A stretch of 64,000 bases of DNA, taken from the NCBI GenBank assembly GCA_902590845.1, contig CACIYJ010000001.1:96897-160896 (forward strand), read 5' to 3'. Shown piece by piece: positions 52,948 through 62,824 of the stretch. The stretch is from an uncultured Pelagibacteraceae bacterium. GTDB taxonomy: Bacteria; Pseudomonadota; Alphaproteobacteria; Pelagibacterales; Pelagibacteraceae. Position numbers and translations under genes: made by a program. Under the pieces are notes generated by a model that worked only from the letters and a program-made list of their open reading frames with translations, was not told where the DNA came from and searched no databases. The first letter of the stretch is position 1, and each line of letters begins with the position of its first letter.

Positions 52948-55678
52948 AGATAATTTGCATCTTCCAAAAACTGCTTTTTCTATGAAAGCAAGTTTGCCAA
53001 TTAAAGAACCATTAATTTTAGAAAAATGGGAAAAGAATAAAATTTTTGAAAAGTTAAGAAAAAATTCAAAAGGCAAAGAAAAGTTTATTCTTCATGACGG
53101 GCCACCATATGCCAATGGTCACATTCATATGGGAACTGCGCTTAATAAAATCCTAAAAGATATGATAACTCGTTTTCATCAAATGAGTGGTAAAGATTCT
53201 GTTTATGTCCCTGGTTGGGATTGTCATGGTCTTCCTATAGAATGGAAAATTGAGGAACAATATAAAAAAAAGAAAAAAAATAAAGACGAAGTTCCCATCA
53301 AAGATTTTCGACAAGAATGTAGAGAATTTGCAAAAGATTGGATACGAGTTCACATAAAAGAATTCAAAAGATTAGGTGTTGTTGGAGATTTTGAAAATTA
53401 TTATTCAACAATGAGCTATGAAGCAGAAGCTCAAATTGTAAGAGAACTTGGAAAATTTCTTTTAGACGGCAGTTTATACCAAGGATTTAAACCTGTTTTA
53501 TGGTCAACAGTTGAAAAAACAGCTTTAGCAGATGCCGAGGTTGAGTATATGGATCATACTTCGAATACGATTTTTGTGGCTTTTAAAGTTAAAGATACTA
53601 AAAAAGACTTTCTTAAAGATGCTAACATAATCATCTGGACAACAACACCCTGGACTATTCCGGCAAATAAAGCTTTAGCATTTAATAGCAGCATTGAATA
53701 TTCATTAGTTGAAATTGATACACTAGATTATTTTAAAGATAAAAAAATAATTGTTGCTTCTAATTTAATTGACTCAATCATTAAATCTTGCGGAATAAAA
53801 AATCATAAAATATTAAAAACTTTTAAAGGTTCTGAATTTAAAGGGACGATTTGCAGTCACCCATTTTTAAAAATGAATTTTAATTATGATATTCCTATGC
53901 TTGAAGCGAGTTTTGTAGATCTCGAGCAAGGAACTGGGATAGTACATTGTGCACCAAGTCATGGGCCAGATGACTTTAATTTATGTTTAAAAAACAATAT
54001 TCCATCAAGTTATACAGTTGATAATAGCGGTCTGTACACAAAAGAAGTTCCTTATTTTACTAACACACATATTTTTAAAGCCGACCCTCTAGTAATAGAA
54101 AAACTTAAAGAACAAAATAAATTATTAAAAGATGATAAATTACATCATAGTTACCCGCACTCATGGAGATCAAAAGCACCTTTAGTATATAGAGCTACAC
54201 CACAATGGTTTATTTCTATGGAAAAAAATTCTTTAAGAAGTAAAGCTATTAAGGCAATAAATGATACAGATTTCTATCCAGAAAAAGGAAAGGAACGATT
54301 ACTTTCTATGATTGAAGGAAGGCCAGACTGGTGTGTTTCAAGGCAGAGAGTTTGGGGCGTTCCTTTACCAATTTTTATTAATAAAAAAACAAAGGAACCA
54401 TTAAGAGATAAAAAAGTAATAGATAGAATTGCTGAAATTTATGAAAAAGAAGGATCTGATTGTTGGTTTACAGATGATGCAAAAAAATTTTTAGGAAAAG
54501 ATCATGATCCCAATAATTATGAAAAACTTAATGATATTGTAGAAGTGTGGTTTGACAGCGGTTCAACTCACAGCTTTGTTTTAGAAAAAAGAAAAGATTT
54601 AAAATGGCCTGCTGACATGTATCTTGAAGGCTCAGATCAACATAGAGGTTGGTTTCATTCATCCTTGCTAGAGTCATGCGGAACAAGAGGAAGAGCTCCT
54701 TTTAATAGTATTTTATCCCACGGTTTTGTTGTTGATGGTAAAGGTTTAAAAATGTCAAAATCATCAGGCAATGTAATTTCTCCGGAAGAAATTCTAAAAA
54801 ATTATGGAGCTGATATTTTGAGGGCTTGGGTCGCTTCCTCAGATTATGCTGAGGATTTAAGAATAGATAAAAATATTTTAGCACAACATGCGGAGTCCTA
54901 TAGAAAAATTAGAAATACTTTTCGATTTATTTTAGGAAATATACAAGATAATTTTGAACAACAAACATTTGAGTCATTAGAAATAAAAAATTTGAATGAA
55001 TTAGAGCAATATATTCTGCATAAACTTTTTATTTTAGATTCTTTAGTTAAAGAAAATTTAAAAAATTACAATTTTCACAAATTATATAAAGAATTATTAA
55101 ACTTTTGTGCTTTAGATCTTTCATCATTTTATTTTGACATAAGAAAAGACATTTTATATTGCGATACTATTAATTCAAAAAAGAGAAAAGAATGCGTTAT
55201 GATTTTAAATATAATTTTAGATTGCTTATTAAAATGGTTTGCTCCAATATTTGTTTTTACTACAGATGAGATTTACAGTTTAGCAAGTAAAGATAAAAAA
55301 AATATTCATGAATATGTTTTTCCCAAGATTCCAAAAAAATGGGAAAATAAGATTTTGGAAGATAGATGGGAACAGCTTTTTAAGATTAAACAAGAAGCAA
55401 ATATTGCAATTGAAGAAAAAAGAGCAAGTAAAGAAATTGGCTCAAGTTTAGAAGCTGAATTAAAAATTACTACAGATAATAAAAATTTTGAATTATTAGA
55501 AGGTATAGATTTAGCAGAATATTTTATTACTTCAAAAGCAGAAAAAATTAAGAGTAAAAATAAAGAAGAACTAAAAATTGAAGTTACAAAGTCACAAGGA
55601 ATTAAATGTCCGAGATGTTGGAAAATTTTAGATAATAAATGTGCAAGATGCGAAAAAGCCGCTACAAATAAAATTTAA
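52940..55678 (+). CDS. ileS: Isoleucyl-tRNA synthetase
   Basis: A 912-aa class I synthetase: HIGH-type HMGT in PYANGHIHMGTALNKIL, editing domain (TTTPWTIPAN), GWDCHGLPIEWKIE, KMSKS in LKMSKSSGN, and a C-terminal zinc site (CPRCW...CARCE). Confidence 0.97.
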   Translation: MSKDNLHLPKTAFSMKASLPIKEPLILEKWEKNKIFEKLRKNSKGKEKFILHDGPPYANGHIHMGTALNKILKDMITRFHQMSGKDSVYVPGWDCHGLPIEWKIEEQYKKKKKNKDEVPIKDFRQECREFAKDWIRVHIKEFKRLGVVGDFENYYSTMSYEAEAQIVRELGKFLLDGSLYQGFKPVLWSTVEKTALADAEVEYMDHTSNTIFVAFKVKDTKKDFLKDANIIIWTTTPWTIPANKALAFNSSIEYSLVEIDTLDYFKDKKIIVASNLIDSIIKSCGIKNHKILKTFKGSEFKGTICSHPFLKMNFNYDIPMLEASFVDLEQGTGIVHCAPSHGPDDFNLCLKNNIPSSYTVDNSGLYTKEVPYFTNTHIFKADPLVIEKLKEQNKLLKDDKLHHSYPHSWRSKAPLVYRATPQWFISMEKNSLRSKAIKAINDTDFYPEKGKERLLSMIEGRPDWCVSRQRVWGVPLPIFINKKTKEPLRDKKVIDRIAEIYEKEGSDCWFTDDAKKFLGKDHDPNNYEKLNDIVEVWFDSGSTHSFVLEKRKDLKWPADMYLEGSDQHRGWFHSSLLESCGTRGRAPFNSILSHGFVVDGKGLKMSKSSGNVISPEEILKNYGADILRAWVASSDYAEDLRIDKNILAQHAESYRKIRNTFRFILGNIQDNFEQQTFESLEIKNLNELEQYILHKLFILDSLVKENLKNYNFHKLYKELLNFCALDLSSFYFDIRKDILYCDTINSKKRKECVMILNIILDCLLKWFAPIFVFTTDEIYSLASKDKKNIHEYVFPKIPKKWENKILEDRWEQLFKIKQEANIAIEEKRASKEIGSSLEAELKITTDNKNFELLEGIDLAEYFITSKAEKIKSKNKEELKIEVTKSQGIKCPRCWKILDNKCARCEKAATNKI

Positions 55679-55679
55679 G

Positions 55680-56195
55680 ATGAGTATTGCTAAAAAATTT
55701 TATAAAAATAATTTTTCATCTTTAGTTAAAAAAAATAATTTGATTTGTTTCTTGTTAGTAATTTTAATTTTTTCTTTGGATAGAGTTTCTAAAATTAAAA
55801 TAATAGATCATCAACTTGAAAACAATCGTGTTTATATAAATGATTTTATTAATTTCGACTTAGTGTGGAATACTGGAGTAGGATTTGGTTTCTTTAGCTC
55901 TAATTCAAATTTAACCTACAATTTGATTACATTTATAATTGGCATTGTTATAATTTTTATAATTTATTTGTTAATAAAGTCTTTATTTATTGATAAAGCA
56001 TTTTTTTCTTTAGTGTTGGGAGGCGCGTTAGGAAATTTTTATGATAGATTGACGTATTATGCTGTTCCAGACTTCATAGATGTTCATTATAAAAATTTTC
56101 ACTGGTTTACTTTTAATATGGCAGATATATTTATTACACTTGGGATTATTATGTTATTCGGCAGAGAACTATTTATCAATAATGACAAAAAATAA
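55680..56195 (+). CDS. lspA: Lipoprotein signal peptidase LspA
   Basis: A 171-aa four-helix aspartic protease. ATG 55680, one base after the ileS stop. Catalytic region GGALGNFYDRL...VPDFIDVH and FNMADIFI holds both Asp. Processes the lipoproteins seen here (3109, 56182). Confidence 0.93.
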   Translation: MSIAKKFYKNNFSSLVKKNNLICFLLVILIFSLDRVSKIKIIDHQLENNRVYINDFINFDLVWNTGVGFGFFSSNSNLTYNLITFIIGIVIIFIIYLLIKSLFIDKAFFSLVLGGALGNFYDRLTYYAVPDFIDVHYKNFHWFTFNMADIFITLGIIMLFGRELFINNDKK

Positions 56196-56496
56196 AAAAA
56201 TAATACCATATTTTATAATTATATTATTTCTATATTCATGTGGCGCAATGTCAGATGCAGGAAAAACATTAAGAAATGAAAAAATAAAAACAACAGATGA
56301 ATTTTTAGTTAAAAAAAGGCAACCACTAAGTTTGCCGCCGAATTATGAAAATTTACCAGAACCAAAATCTAAGGATTTGAAGGAAGAGAAGAGCAATGAT
56401 AAAATTAATAATATTTTGAAGATTCCCAAGCAACAAATAACAAAACAAGGATCATCTACTGTTGAGCAATCTATTATTGATAAAATTCGCAAGTGA
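56182..56496 (+). CDS. DUF3035-type lipoprotein
   Basis: A 104-aa lipoprotein starting at ATG 56182 (overlaps lspA by 14 bp). Lipobox FLYSC then GAMSDAGKTLRNEK, and the RQPLSLPPNYENLPEP motif typical of DUF3035 proteins that follow lspA in Alphaproteobacteria. Envelope role unknown. Confidence 0.8.
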   Translation: MTKNKKIIPYFIIILFLYSCGAMSDAGKTLRNEKIKTTDEFLVKKRQPLSLPPNYENLPEPKSKDLKEEKSNDKINNILKIPKQQITKQGSSTVEQSIIDKIRK

Positions 56497-57704
56497 AAAA
56501 TAAAAAAATAATTTATAAAAATAATATTCAAAAGAAATATTTAAATTTAACATTTAATCATAAATTAAATAAAAGATATTCTAATATTTTAAAAAATATA
56601 ATTACTAATTTAGACACTACTAAAGATACATTTCATCCATTAAGCGATAAATTTAAATTTAATTTTAAAACAAAAGATCTTTATAAATTCAAAAAATTTA
56701 AAACCGTAGCTATCATTGGTATGGGGGGATCAATACTTGGATCAGAAGCATTGTATTGTTTTTTAAAGGAAAAAATTAAAAAAAATTTTTTATTTTTTAA
56801 TGATATTGATGACGATAAATTAAAAAAATTAAAAGCCACACAAGATTTAAAAAAAATATTATTTATAGTGATATCGAAATCAGGAAATACAATTGAAACT
56901 TTATCTAATTTTTTTGCTTTACAGGTAATTAAAAAAAATTCAAAAAATATCATTATTATTTCAGAAAAATTTAACAATCCATTATATTTGTTATCTCAAA
57001 AAATGAAATTACATCACATAGAACATAAAAATTATATTGGAGGGAGATATTCTATTTTATCAGAAGTCGGTATGGTTCCAGCTTATTTAATGGGTTTAAA
57101 TATTCAAAGATTTAGAAAAAATTTACTAAATCATTTTAAAAATAAAAAATTTTTAAAAGATAGTTCAATCATGTTAACAAATTTACTTAAAAGTAATAAA
57201 TTTAAGAATTTAATATTTTTTAATTATATTCCAAAACTTGATAAATTTCTTTATTGGAATCAACAATTAATAGCCGAAAGTTTGGGGAAACAAGGAAAAG
57301 GGTTTTTACCTTTAATTTCTACAGCTCCAAGAGATCACCATAGTCTTTTACAACTTTATTTAGACGGGCCAAAAGATAAAATTTTTTATATTTTTAGTGA
57401 AGAAAAAAGAAATAATAAAAAGATAAAAATAAAAAAATTAGATAAAAGAATAAATTTTTTACAAAATAAAAGCTTACATCAAGTTAAAAATGCTCAAAAA
57501 AATGCTTTTATTGCAGCTCTAAAAAAAAATAATATTCCTTTCAGAGAATTTAAAATTAGGGATTTTAGCGAAAATATTCTAGGAGAATTTTTTTCTTACT
57601 TCATGTTGGAAACAGCTATCATTGGTAAACTTGCAAATATCAATCCATTTGATCAACCGGCTGTTCAACAAGTTAAAATTAATACAAAAAAATTATTAGT
57701 CTAA
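56493..57704 (+). CDS. pgi: Glucose-6-phosphate isomerase (short form)
   Basis: A 403-aa Pgi, shorter than the about 550-aa enterobacterial form. Seen: GMGGSILGSEAL, ISKSGNTIETL, GGRYSILSEVG, GFLPLISTAPRDHHSLLQLYLDG, NPFDQPAVQQ. Converts glucose-6-P and fructose-6-P. GTG start overlaps the lipoprotein stop (GTGA). Confidence 0.9.
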   Translation: MKNKKIIYKNNIQKKYLNLTFNHKLNKRYSNILKNIITNLDTTKDTFHPLSDKFKFNFKTKDLYKFKKFKTVAIIGMGGSILGSEALYCFLKEKIKKNFLFFNDIDDDKLKKLKATQDLKKILFIVISKSGNTIETLSNFFALQVIKKNSKNIIIISEKFNNPLYLLSQKMKLHHIEHKNYIGGRYSILSEVGMVPAYLMGLNIQRFRKNLLNHFKNKKFLKDSSIMLTNLLKSNKFKNLIFFNYIPKLDKFLYWNQQLIAESLGKQGKGFLPLISTAPRDHHSLLQLYLDGPKDKIFYIFSEEKRNNKKIKIKKLDKRINFLQNKSLHQVKNAQKNAFIAALKKNNIPFREFKIRDFSENILGEFFSYFMLETAIIGKLANINPFDQPAVQQVKINTKKLLV

Positions 57705-58259
57705 AAATTTTGCAAAAATTATTTTTGAACGACCATATTTTTTAATGATTATGGGTTTTATAATTTTTGTAAAATTATCAGAAGATTTTCTCTCTCTATG
57801 AATAATTATAACATGGTTATTTTTATAAATTTTTTTTTGTTTAATTAATTTTAACTCTTCTATAAAATTATTATCCACAAAAGGAGGATCTAAAAAAAAG
57901 ATATTAAATTTTTTAGATTGTTTTCTATTTAAAAAATCTATTATTTCTTCAGTTATGATGGTGGCTTTATTTTCTATAGATAGAGCAAATAAATTTTTAT
58001 TTAAAGTTTCAGCAGCATTTTTATTTCTTTCTACAAAAATAATTTTATTTGCGCCTCTTGATATGCACTCTAATCCAAAAGACCCAATTCCTGAATAGAG
58101 GTCTAGTATATTTGATTTTTCAAGATTTATATTAAGTAAATTTGAGTGTGCAATAATATTAAAAATACTTTCTTTTACAGAGTCTTTAAGCGGCCTAGTA
58201 GTGACTGATTTTATGAAAGCAATTGGTTTTCCTTTAAGTTTTCCGCTTATTATTCTCAT
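57696..58259 (-). CDS. rsmD: 16S rRNA (guanine966-N2)-methyltransferase RsmD
   Basis: A 187-aa RsmD: MRIISGKLKGK start, RPLKDSVKESIFNII, LDLYSGIGSFGLECISRGA (SAM) and IFFLDPPF. Overlaps pgi by 9 bp (convergent) and lies 3 bp after purD. Confidence 0.93.
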   Translation of the reverse strand: MRIISGKLKGKPIAFIKSVTTRPLKDSVKESIFNIIAHSNLLNINLEKSNILDLYSGIGSFGLECISRGANKIIFVERNKNAAETLNKNLFALSIENKATIITEEIIDFLNRKQSKKFNIFFLDPPFVDNNFIEELKLIKQKKIYKNNHVIIIHRERKSSDNFTKIIKPIIIKKYGRSKIIFAKFLD

Positions 58260-58262
58260 TAT

Positions 58263-59528
58263 TTATTTTTGAATTACTCTCCAGCCAATATCTTTTCTAA
58301 AGAAACCGTCTTTCCAATTTATTTTTCTTATAATTTTAAGGATATTTTTTCTTATAATTTTAAATATTTTTCCAGTTGATGTAATATTTAAAACTCTACC
58401 GCCATTAGAAAATAACTCATTATTAATGAATTTTGTTCCTGCATGGAAAATAAACGAGGCTTTATTGTAATTTAGTTTATTCAAATATTTAATTTTTTTA
58501 TTTTTTTTATATTTTCCAGGATAACCTTTTGAACACAAAACTATAGTCATACATTTTAGTTTTTTCCATTTAATATTCATTTTATTTAATTTATTTTCTA
58601 ATGCATTATTAAAAATTTTTAATATATCAGTATTTAACCTTGGAATAATTACTTGGCATTCTGGATCTCCCATTCTAACATTATATTCAATTAGATAAGG
58701 TTCGTTATTTTTAATCATTAAACCAACATATAAGAATCCTGTGTAGGGTTTTTTTTTCTTTTTTAATGCTAGCAAAGTAGGATTTACTATTCTTCTAATT
58801 ATTTTTTCTTCTAACTTTTTATTAATTATTGGGGCTGGAGAATAAGCGCCCATGCCACCAGTATTTGGACCTACGTCTTTTTCTCCGACACGTTTATGGT
58901 CTTGCGCGGAACCAAAAAACTTAAAACTTTTTTTATCTACAATTAAAAAATAACTAGCTTCTTCACCTTTTAAGAATTCTTCTAAAATTAATTTTTTTGA
59001 AGTTTTAAACTTACCTTTAAATATCTCATTCGAGACATTTAAAATTTGTCTCTTGTTTTTACAAATTGTTACACCTTTTCCAGCGGCTAGACCGTCAGCT
59101 TTCACTACTAATGGAAAATTACTATTTTTTAAGAAATTATTTACATCTTTTTTATTTTTACATATCTTAAATTCTGCAGTTGGAATTTTATTTTTTTTAC
59201 ATATAGATTTCATGAATGCTTTAGAGCCTTCTAATTTTGCTGCATATTTATTTGGACCAAATACTTTAATTTTATGCTTTGTTAAAAAATCAACCATACC
59301 TTTTACCAAAGGTTCTTCTGGCCCAACAATCACTAAATTTATTTTGTTAAACTTAATAATTTTTAATAATTTTTTAAAATCAAGAAAATCTAAATTAATA
59401 TTTTTAGCAATTTTTGCAGTTCCTGCATTACCAGGAATGCAGATTATATTTTTAGATAATTTAGATTCATGTATTTTTTGACATAAAGCATGCTCTCTAC
59501 CGCCACTTCCTATTAAAGCAATATTCAT
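58263..59528 (-). CDS. purD: Phosphoribosylamine-glycine ligase PurD
   Basis: A 421-aa ATP-grasp ligase: IGSGGREHALCQKI, GPEEPLVKGM, VKADGLAAGKGVTI, DHKRVGEKDVGPNTGGMGAYSP, YNVRMGDPECQVI. Forms GAR in purine synthesis. Confidence 0.96.
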   Translation of the reverse strand: MNIALIGSGGREHALCQKIHESKLSKNIICIPGNAGTAKIAKNINLDFLDFKKLLKIIKFNKINLVIVGPEEPLVKGMVDFLTKHKIKVFGPNKYAAKLEGSKAFMKSICKKNKIPTAEFKICKNKKDVNNFLKNSNFPLVVKADGLAAGKGVTICKNKRQILNVSNEIFKGKFKTSKKLILEEFLKGEEASYFLIVDKKSFKFFGSAQDHKRVGEKDVGPNTGGMGAYSPAPIINKKLEEKIIRRIVNPTLLALKKKKKPYTGFLYVGLMIKNNEPYLIEYNVRMGDPECQVIIPRLNTDILKIFNNALENKLNKMNIKWKKLKCMTIVLCSKGYPGKYKKNKKIKYLNKLNYNKASFIFHAGTKFINNELFSNGGRVLNITSTGKIFKIIRKNILKIIRKINWKDGFFRKDIGWRVIQK

Positions 59529-59561
59529 ATGAAAAGATATATTATATATAATTTATAATAG

Positions 59562-59762
59562 ATGAATAAAAAAAAAGCTAAACTTGTATATAAGCACAAC
59601 TCATTTGACATTGTCGAAGAAGGAAATTTTGTTATCTGTGCTGTTTCTGGAAAAGAGATACCTCTGAATAAGTTAAGCTATTGGAATGTAGAATTACAAG
59701 AAGCGTATTATTCACCTCTAGAGGTTAACGAACGTTTTAAAAGTTTAGGGAATAAAAAATAA
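59562..59762 (+). CDS. DUF2093 protein
   Basis: A 66-aa protein with GNFVICAVSGKEIPLNKLSYWNVELQEAYYSP, all the hallmarks of DUF2093, found widely in Alphaproteobacteria. Function unknown. The 33-bp gap to the divergent purD holds TATA-rich sequence right up to the ATG, so mRNA may be leaderless. Confidence 0.88.
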   Translation: MNKKKAKLVYKHNSFDIVEEGNFVICAVSGKEIPLNKLSYWNVELQEAYYSPLEVNERFKSLGNKK

Positions 59763-59764
59763 TT

Positions 59765-60622
59765 TTATTTCCATCTATCATGTGTCCAAATCCACTGATT
59801 TGGATTTTCTAATATCATATTTTCCAGAATTTGATTTAATTTTAGTGTTAATTCAGATTTATTATTAAAATTTGATGTATTAATTGGTTCATATATTTTC
59901 ATTTTAAAAGAATCTTTATGTTCTCTCTCAATAAAAATAGGCACAATGTTCAAATTATATTTTAAAGATAATTGAGCAGGAAGTGAAGTTGTGTGAGCTT
60001 TTTTGTTAAAAAATTTAACTCGATCACCTTCACCTAATCGCTGGTCAATCATTAGAGCGACACTGTAACCTTTTTCTATGTATTCAATACATTCTTTTAT
60101 ACCCGAACGTCCTTTTTTAATTTGTTTATTACATACATATTTTTTTCTCAAATATTCCATTAACGGGTTTAAAAAGAAATTATTTAAAGGTCTATAAATA
60201 GTTGCTAGGTTGATTTTATTTTTAGTTATCTCCATCGACATAAGTTCGAAATTTGCAAAATGACCAGACACAAATATAACCGGTTTATTATTATGAGATA
60301 TTTCATCTAATATTTTTTTACCTTCAATATTAATATGTAAATTTTCTTTTCTAAATTTTTTTAAAAACATATATTCAACAAAAGTTTTTCCATAATTGGA
60401 CCACATGTTAAGTTCGATCTCTCTTTTTTTTTGTTCAGAAATTTTATTTGAAAATATATTAAGATTCTTTTTAATTGTATTACTAGATTTTATTATTGGT
60501 CCAATTTTTTTGAAAATAAGTGAAAATAAAGTCCGACTTATTGAAAGACCAATTAATTTTATAATAAAGAAAAATAAATATATAATTAAAGATTCAAAAA
60601 AATACTTTATAATTTTAATCAT
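59765..60622 (-). CDS. lpxL: Lipid A late acyltransferase (LpxL/HtrB family)
   Basis: A 285-aa membrane-anchored acyltransferase: HFANFELM (H-x4-E catalytic pair), TIYRPLNN, KKGRSGIKECIEYIEKG, ALMIDQRLGEG. Adds a secondary acyl chain to Kdo2-lipid IVA. Overlaps lpxK by 4 bp. Confidence 0.88.
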   Translation of the reverse strand: MIKIIKYFFESLIIYLFFFIIKLIGLSISRTLFSLIFKKIGPIIKSSNTIKKNLNIFSNKISEQKKREIELNMWSNYGKTFVEYMFLKKFRKENLHINIEGKKILDEISHNNKPVIFVSGHFANFELMSMEITKNKINLATIYRPLNNFFLNPLMEYLRKKYVCNKQIKKGRSGIKECIEYIEKGYSVALMIDQRLGEGDRVKFFNKKAHTTSLPAQLSLKYNLNIVPIFIEREHKDSFKMKIYEPINTSNFNNKSELTLKLNQILENMILENPNQWIWTHDRWK

Positions 60623-61548
60623 AAATGACTCAGTATCTCATCAATTAATCTATTTTTTTCTTTAATTTCTAAATCTACTTTAAGATATTTTAATTTTTTA
60701 AAACTATGATTTTTAATTCTGTAAAAATCTTTTTCAGTAGTTATAAGCTCAAAATTATTTTTAACCGCCTCTTCAGTCATTTGTTTTATTTCTTTTTCAT
60801 TAAATTCATAGTGATCTGGAAAAGCAATTTTTTTTTGAACATTTAAGTTATATTTAGATAGCAATTCAAAAAAATTATTTGGATTTCCAATACCCGCAAA
60901 AGCAAAAAGTTTTTTATTTTTAAACTGCTCAATGTTTGTTGGTAGATATTTTGAATAGAAAATTTTGATATCTTTTGAAACATTTAAAATTTTTTCTTCA
61001 AAAGATTTATTTTTTTCACCATTTATAATTACAATTTGTGCTCTCTTTAAAGAATTTAAATTTTCTCTTAATGGACCTGCTGGGAACACTAGACCATTTC
61101 CAACAAGTTGTTCATTATTAAAGCAAATTATATTAAGATCTTTTTTTATCGTATAATCTTGAAAACCATCATCTAAAATAGCTACGTTAAAATTTTCTCT
61201 CTCTGCCTTTTTAATAGCTTCAGCTCTATTTTTACTTAAGATTAAATTATTAGTCATTTCCTTGATTATTTTGTGTTCATCTTCATGAGTTTTATAATAT
61301 TTTTTTATTACCACAGGCTTTTTTTTGTTAATTTTTAAATCATTAGCTATCATAATAGAAATTGGTGTTTTACCAGTTCCACCAACATAAATATTCCCCA
61401 CGCAAATAATTGGAATATTAAATTTTTTTGCACTAGTAAGGAATTTTCTTAGATTTGTTAAAAAATAAAATAAAACAGAAATTGGCCTGAGCAAAATTGC
61501 AGGTATGTTATTTTTACTTTCCCAAAATTTAGGTTTTAAAAATTTCAT
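60619..61548 (-). CDS. lpxK: Tetraacyldisaccharide 4'-kinase LpxK
   Basis: A 309-aa LpxK with P-loop NIYVGGTGKTP, AILDDGFQ (catalytic) and FPAGPLRE, then AGIGNP and FPDHYEF. Phosphorylates lipid A precursor. Shares one base with waaA. Confidence 0.94.
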   Translation of the reverse strand: MKFLKPKFWESKNNIPAILLRPISVLFYFLTNLRKFLTSAKKFNIPIICVGNIYVGGTGKTPISIMIANDLKINKKKPVVIKKYYKTHEDEHKIIKEMTNNLILSKNRAEAIKKAERENFNVAILDDGFQDYTIKKDLNIICFNNEQLVGNGLVFPAGPLRENLNSLKRAQIVIINGEKNKSFEEKILNVSKDIKIFYSKYLPTNIEQFKNKKLFAFAGIGNPNNFFELLSKYNLNVQKKIAFPDHYEFNEKEIKQMTEEAVKNNFELITTEKDFYRIKNHSFKKLKYLKVDLEIKEKNRLIDEILSHL

Positions 61549-62819
61549 TAAATTAAAAATTTGCTTATTTCTTTAGTAGTACTGTTTAATATTTTTTGTC
61601 CCATGTCATTAATACTATTAGTTATTTTATTTTGATCATTTTTTGAATTTTTTAGGTCACGTGCTAATTTTTCAGAAAGCTCTTTGTCACTATAAATTTC
61701 TTCTGAAATTTCATAAGATTTTAAAAGGTCATAAATTTCTTTGAAATTATAAACGTACGGGCCATGATATATTTTACATCCAAGCTTAGCAGCCTCAATA
61801 GGGTTTTGCCCACCAACTTTTTCTAGTTCTTTCATCATAGATTTACCTATAAAAACACTTTTAGAATAATTATAAAATTTAGACAGAGTTCCAAAAGAAT
61901 TTATAATTATTATTTCATTCCTATCTTTAATGAACTCTTTATCATTTAAAATTTGTGATGATAGTTGATATTTTTTACACAATTGATTTATTTCGATCGA
62001 TCTATTGATATGTCTAGGAATGATAATTGTAATTATATCTTTATAAATTTTTTTTAAATTTAAATGCGTTTTAAGACAAACAATTTCTTCACCTTTGTGT
62101 GTGCTGGCTGCACACCAGAATGTTTTCTCTTTAAGAATTTCAAGATTTTTATCAATTAGATCATCTGTTTTTATTTTCCCTGAAAATTTAATATTTCCGA
62201 AATATTTTAAATTTTTTACATTTAATTTTCTGAGGTTTTCCTCCGACTCTTTACTTGCTGCTAAACATAGATCAAAATTATTAAAAATTTTTTTTGCAAA
62301 TTTTGATACTAACATCCATTTGTTAAATGTCTTTTTTGTTATTCTTCCATTTATTAAAGCTACAGGAATTTCTCTTTTTTTAATTTCAAAAATTAAGTTA
62401 GGCCATATTTCCGAATCTACGAATATTATTAAATCAGGTTTCCATTTATTTAAAAAACTTTTTATTAAAAAATTTACATCAAGCGGAAAATATCTATGTT
62501 TAATATTTTTATATTTATTTAATTTTTTTTTGACAATATTTCCAGCACTTAAAGTTACAGTCGTGATTAAAAATTCTAAATTTTTTTTTTCATCATTTAA
62601 TTTTTGAATTAGAGGAAATATACTTTGAACTTCTCCAATACTTGCAGCATGAAACCAAATAAGTTTTTTGTTATTATCTTTATCAGGAGAAAAATTGGAT
62701 GGGAAAATTTTTTCCTTATATCTATAATGGTCTTCTTTATTTAATAATTTTCTAAAGTAAATTAATATTATAAAAATTGGATAAAAGAAAATAGTAAGAA
62801 ATCTATAAATAAAAATCAT
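61548..62819 (-). CDS. waaA: Kdo transferase WaaA (KdtA)
   Basis: A 423-aa glycosyltransferase: N-terminal anchor, WFHAASIGEVQSIFPL (catalytic Glu), FVDSEIWPNL, NGRITKKTF, ASTHKGEE, and GGQNPIEAAKLGCKI. Transfers Kdo to lipid IVA. Confidence 0.93.
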   Translation of the reverse strand: MIFIYRFLTIFFYPIFIILIYFRKLLNKEDHYRYKEKIFPSNFSPDKDNNKKLIWFHAASIGEVQSIFPLIQKLNDEKKNLEFLITTVTLSAGNIVKKKLNKYKNIKHRYFPLDVNFLIKSFLNKWKPDLIIFVDSEIWPNLIFEIKKREIPVALINGRITKKTFNKWMLVSKFAKKIFNNFDLCLAASKESEENLRKLNVKNLKYFGNIKFSGKIKTDDLIDKNLEILKEKTFWCAASTHKGEEIVCLKTHLNLKKIYKDIITIIIPRHINRSIEINQLCKKYQLSSQILNDKEFIKDRNEIIIINSFGTLSKFYNYSKSVFIGKSMMKELEKVGGQNPIEAAKLGCKIYHGPYVYNFKEIYDLLKSYEISEEIYSDKELSEKLARDLKNSKNDQNKITNSINDMGQKILNSTTKEISKFLI

Positions 62820-62824
62820 TTGCC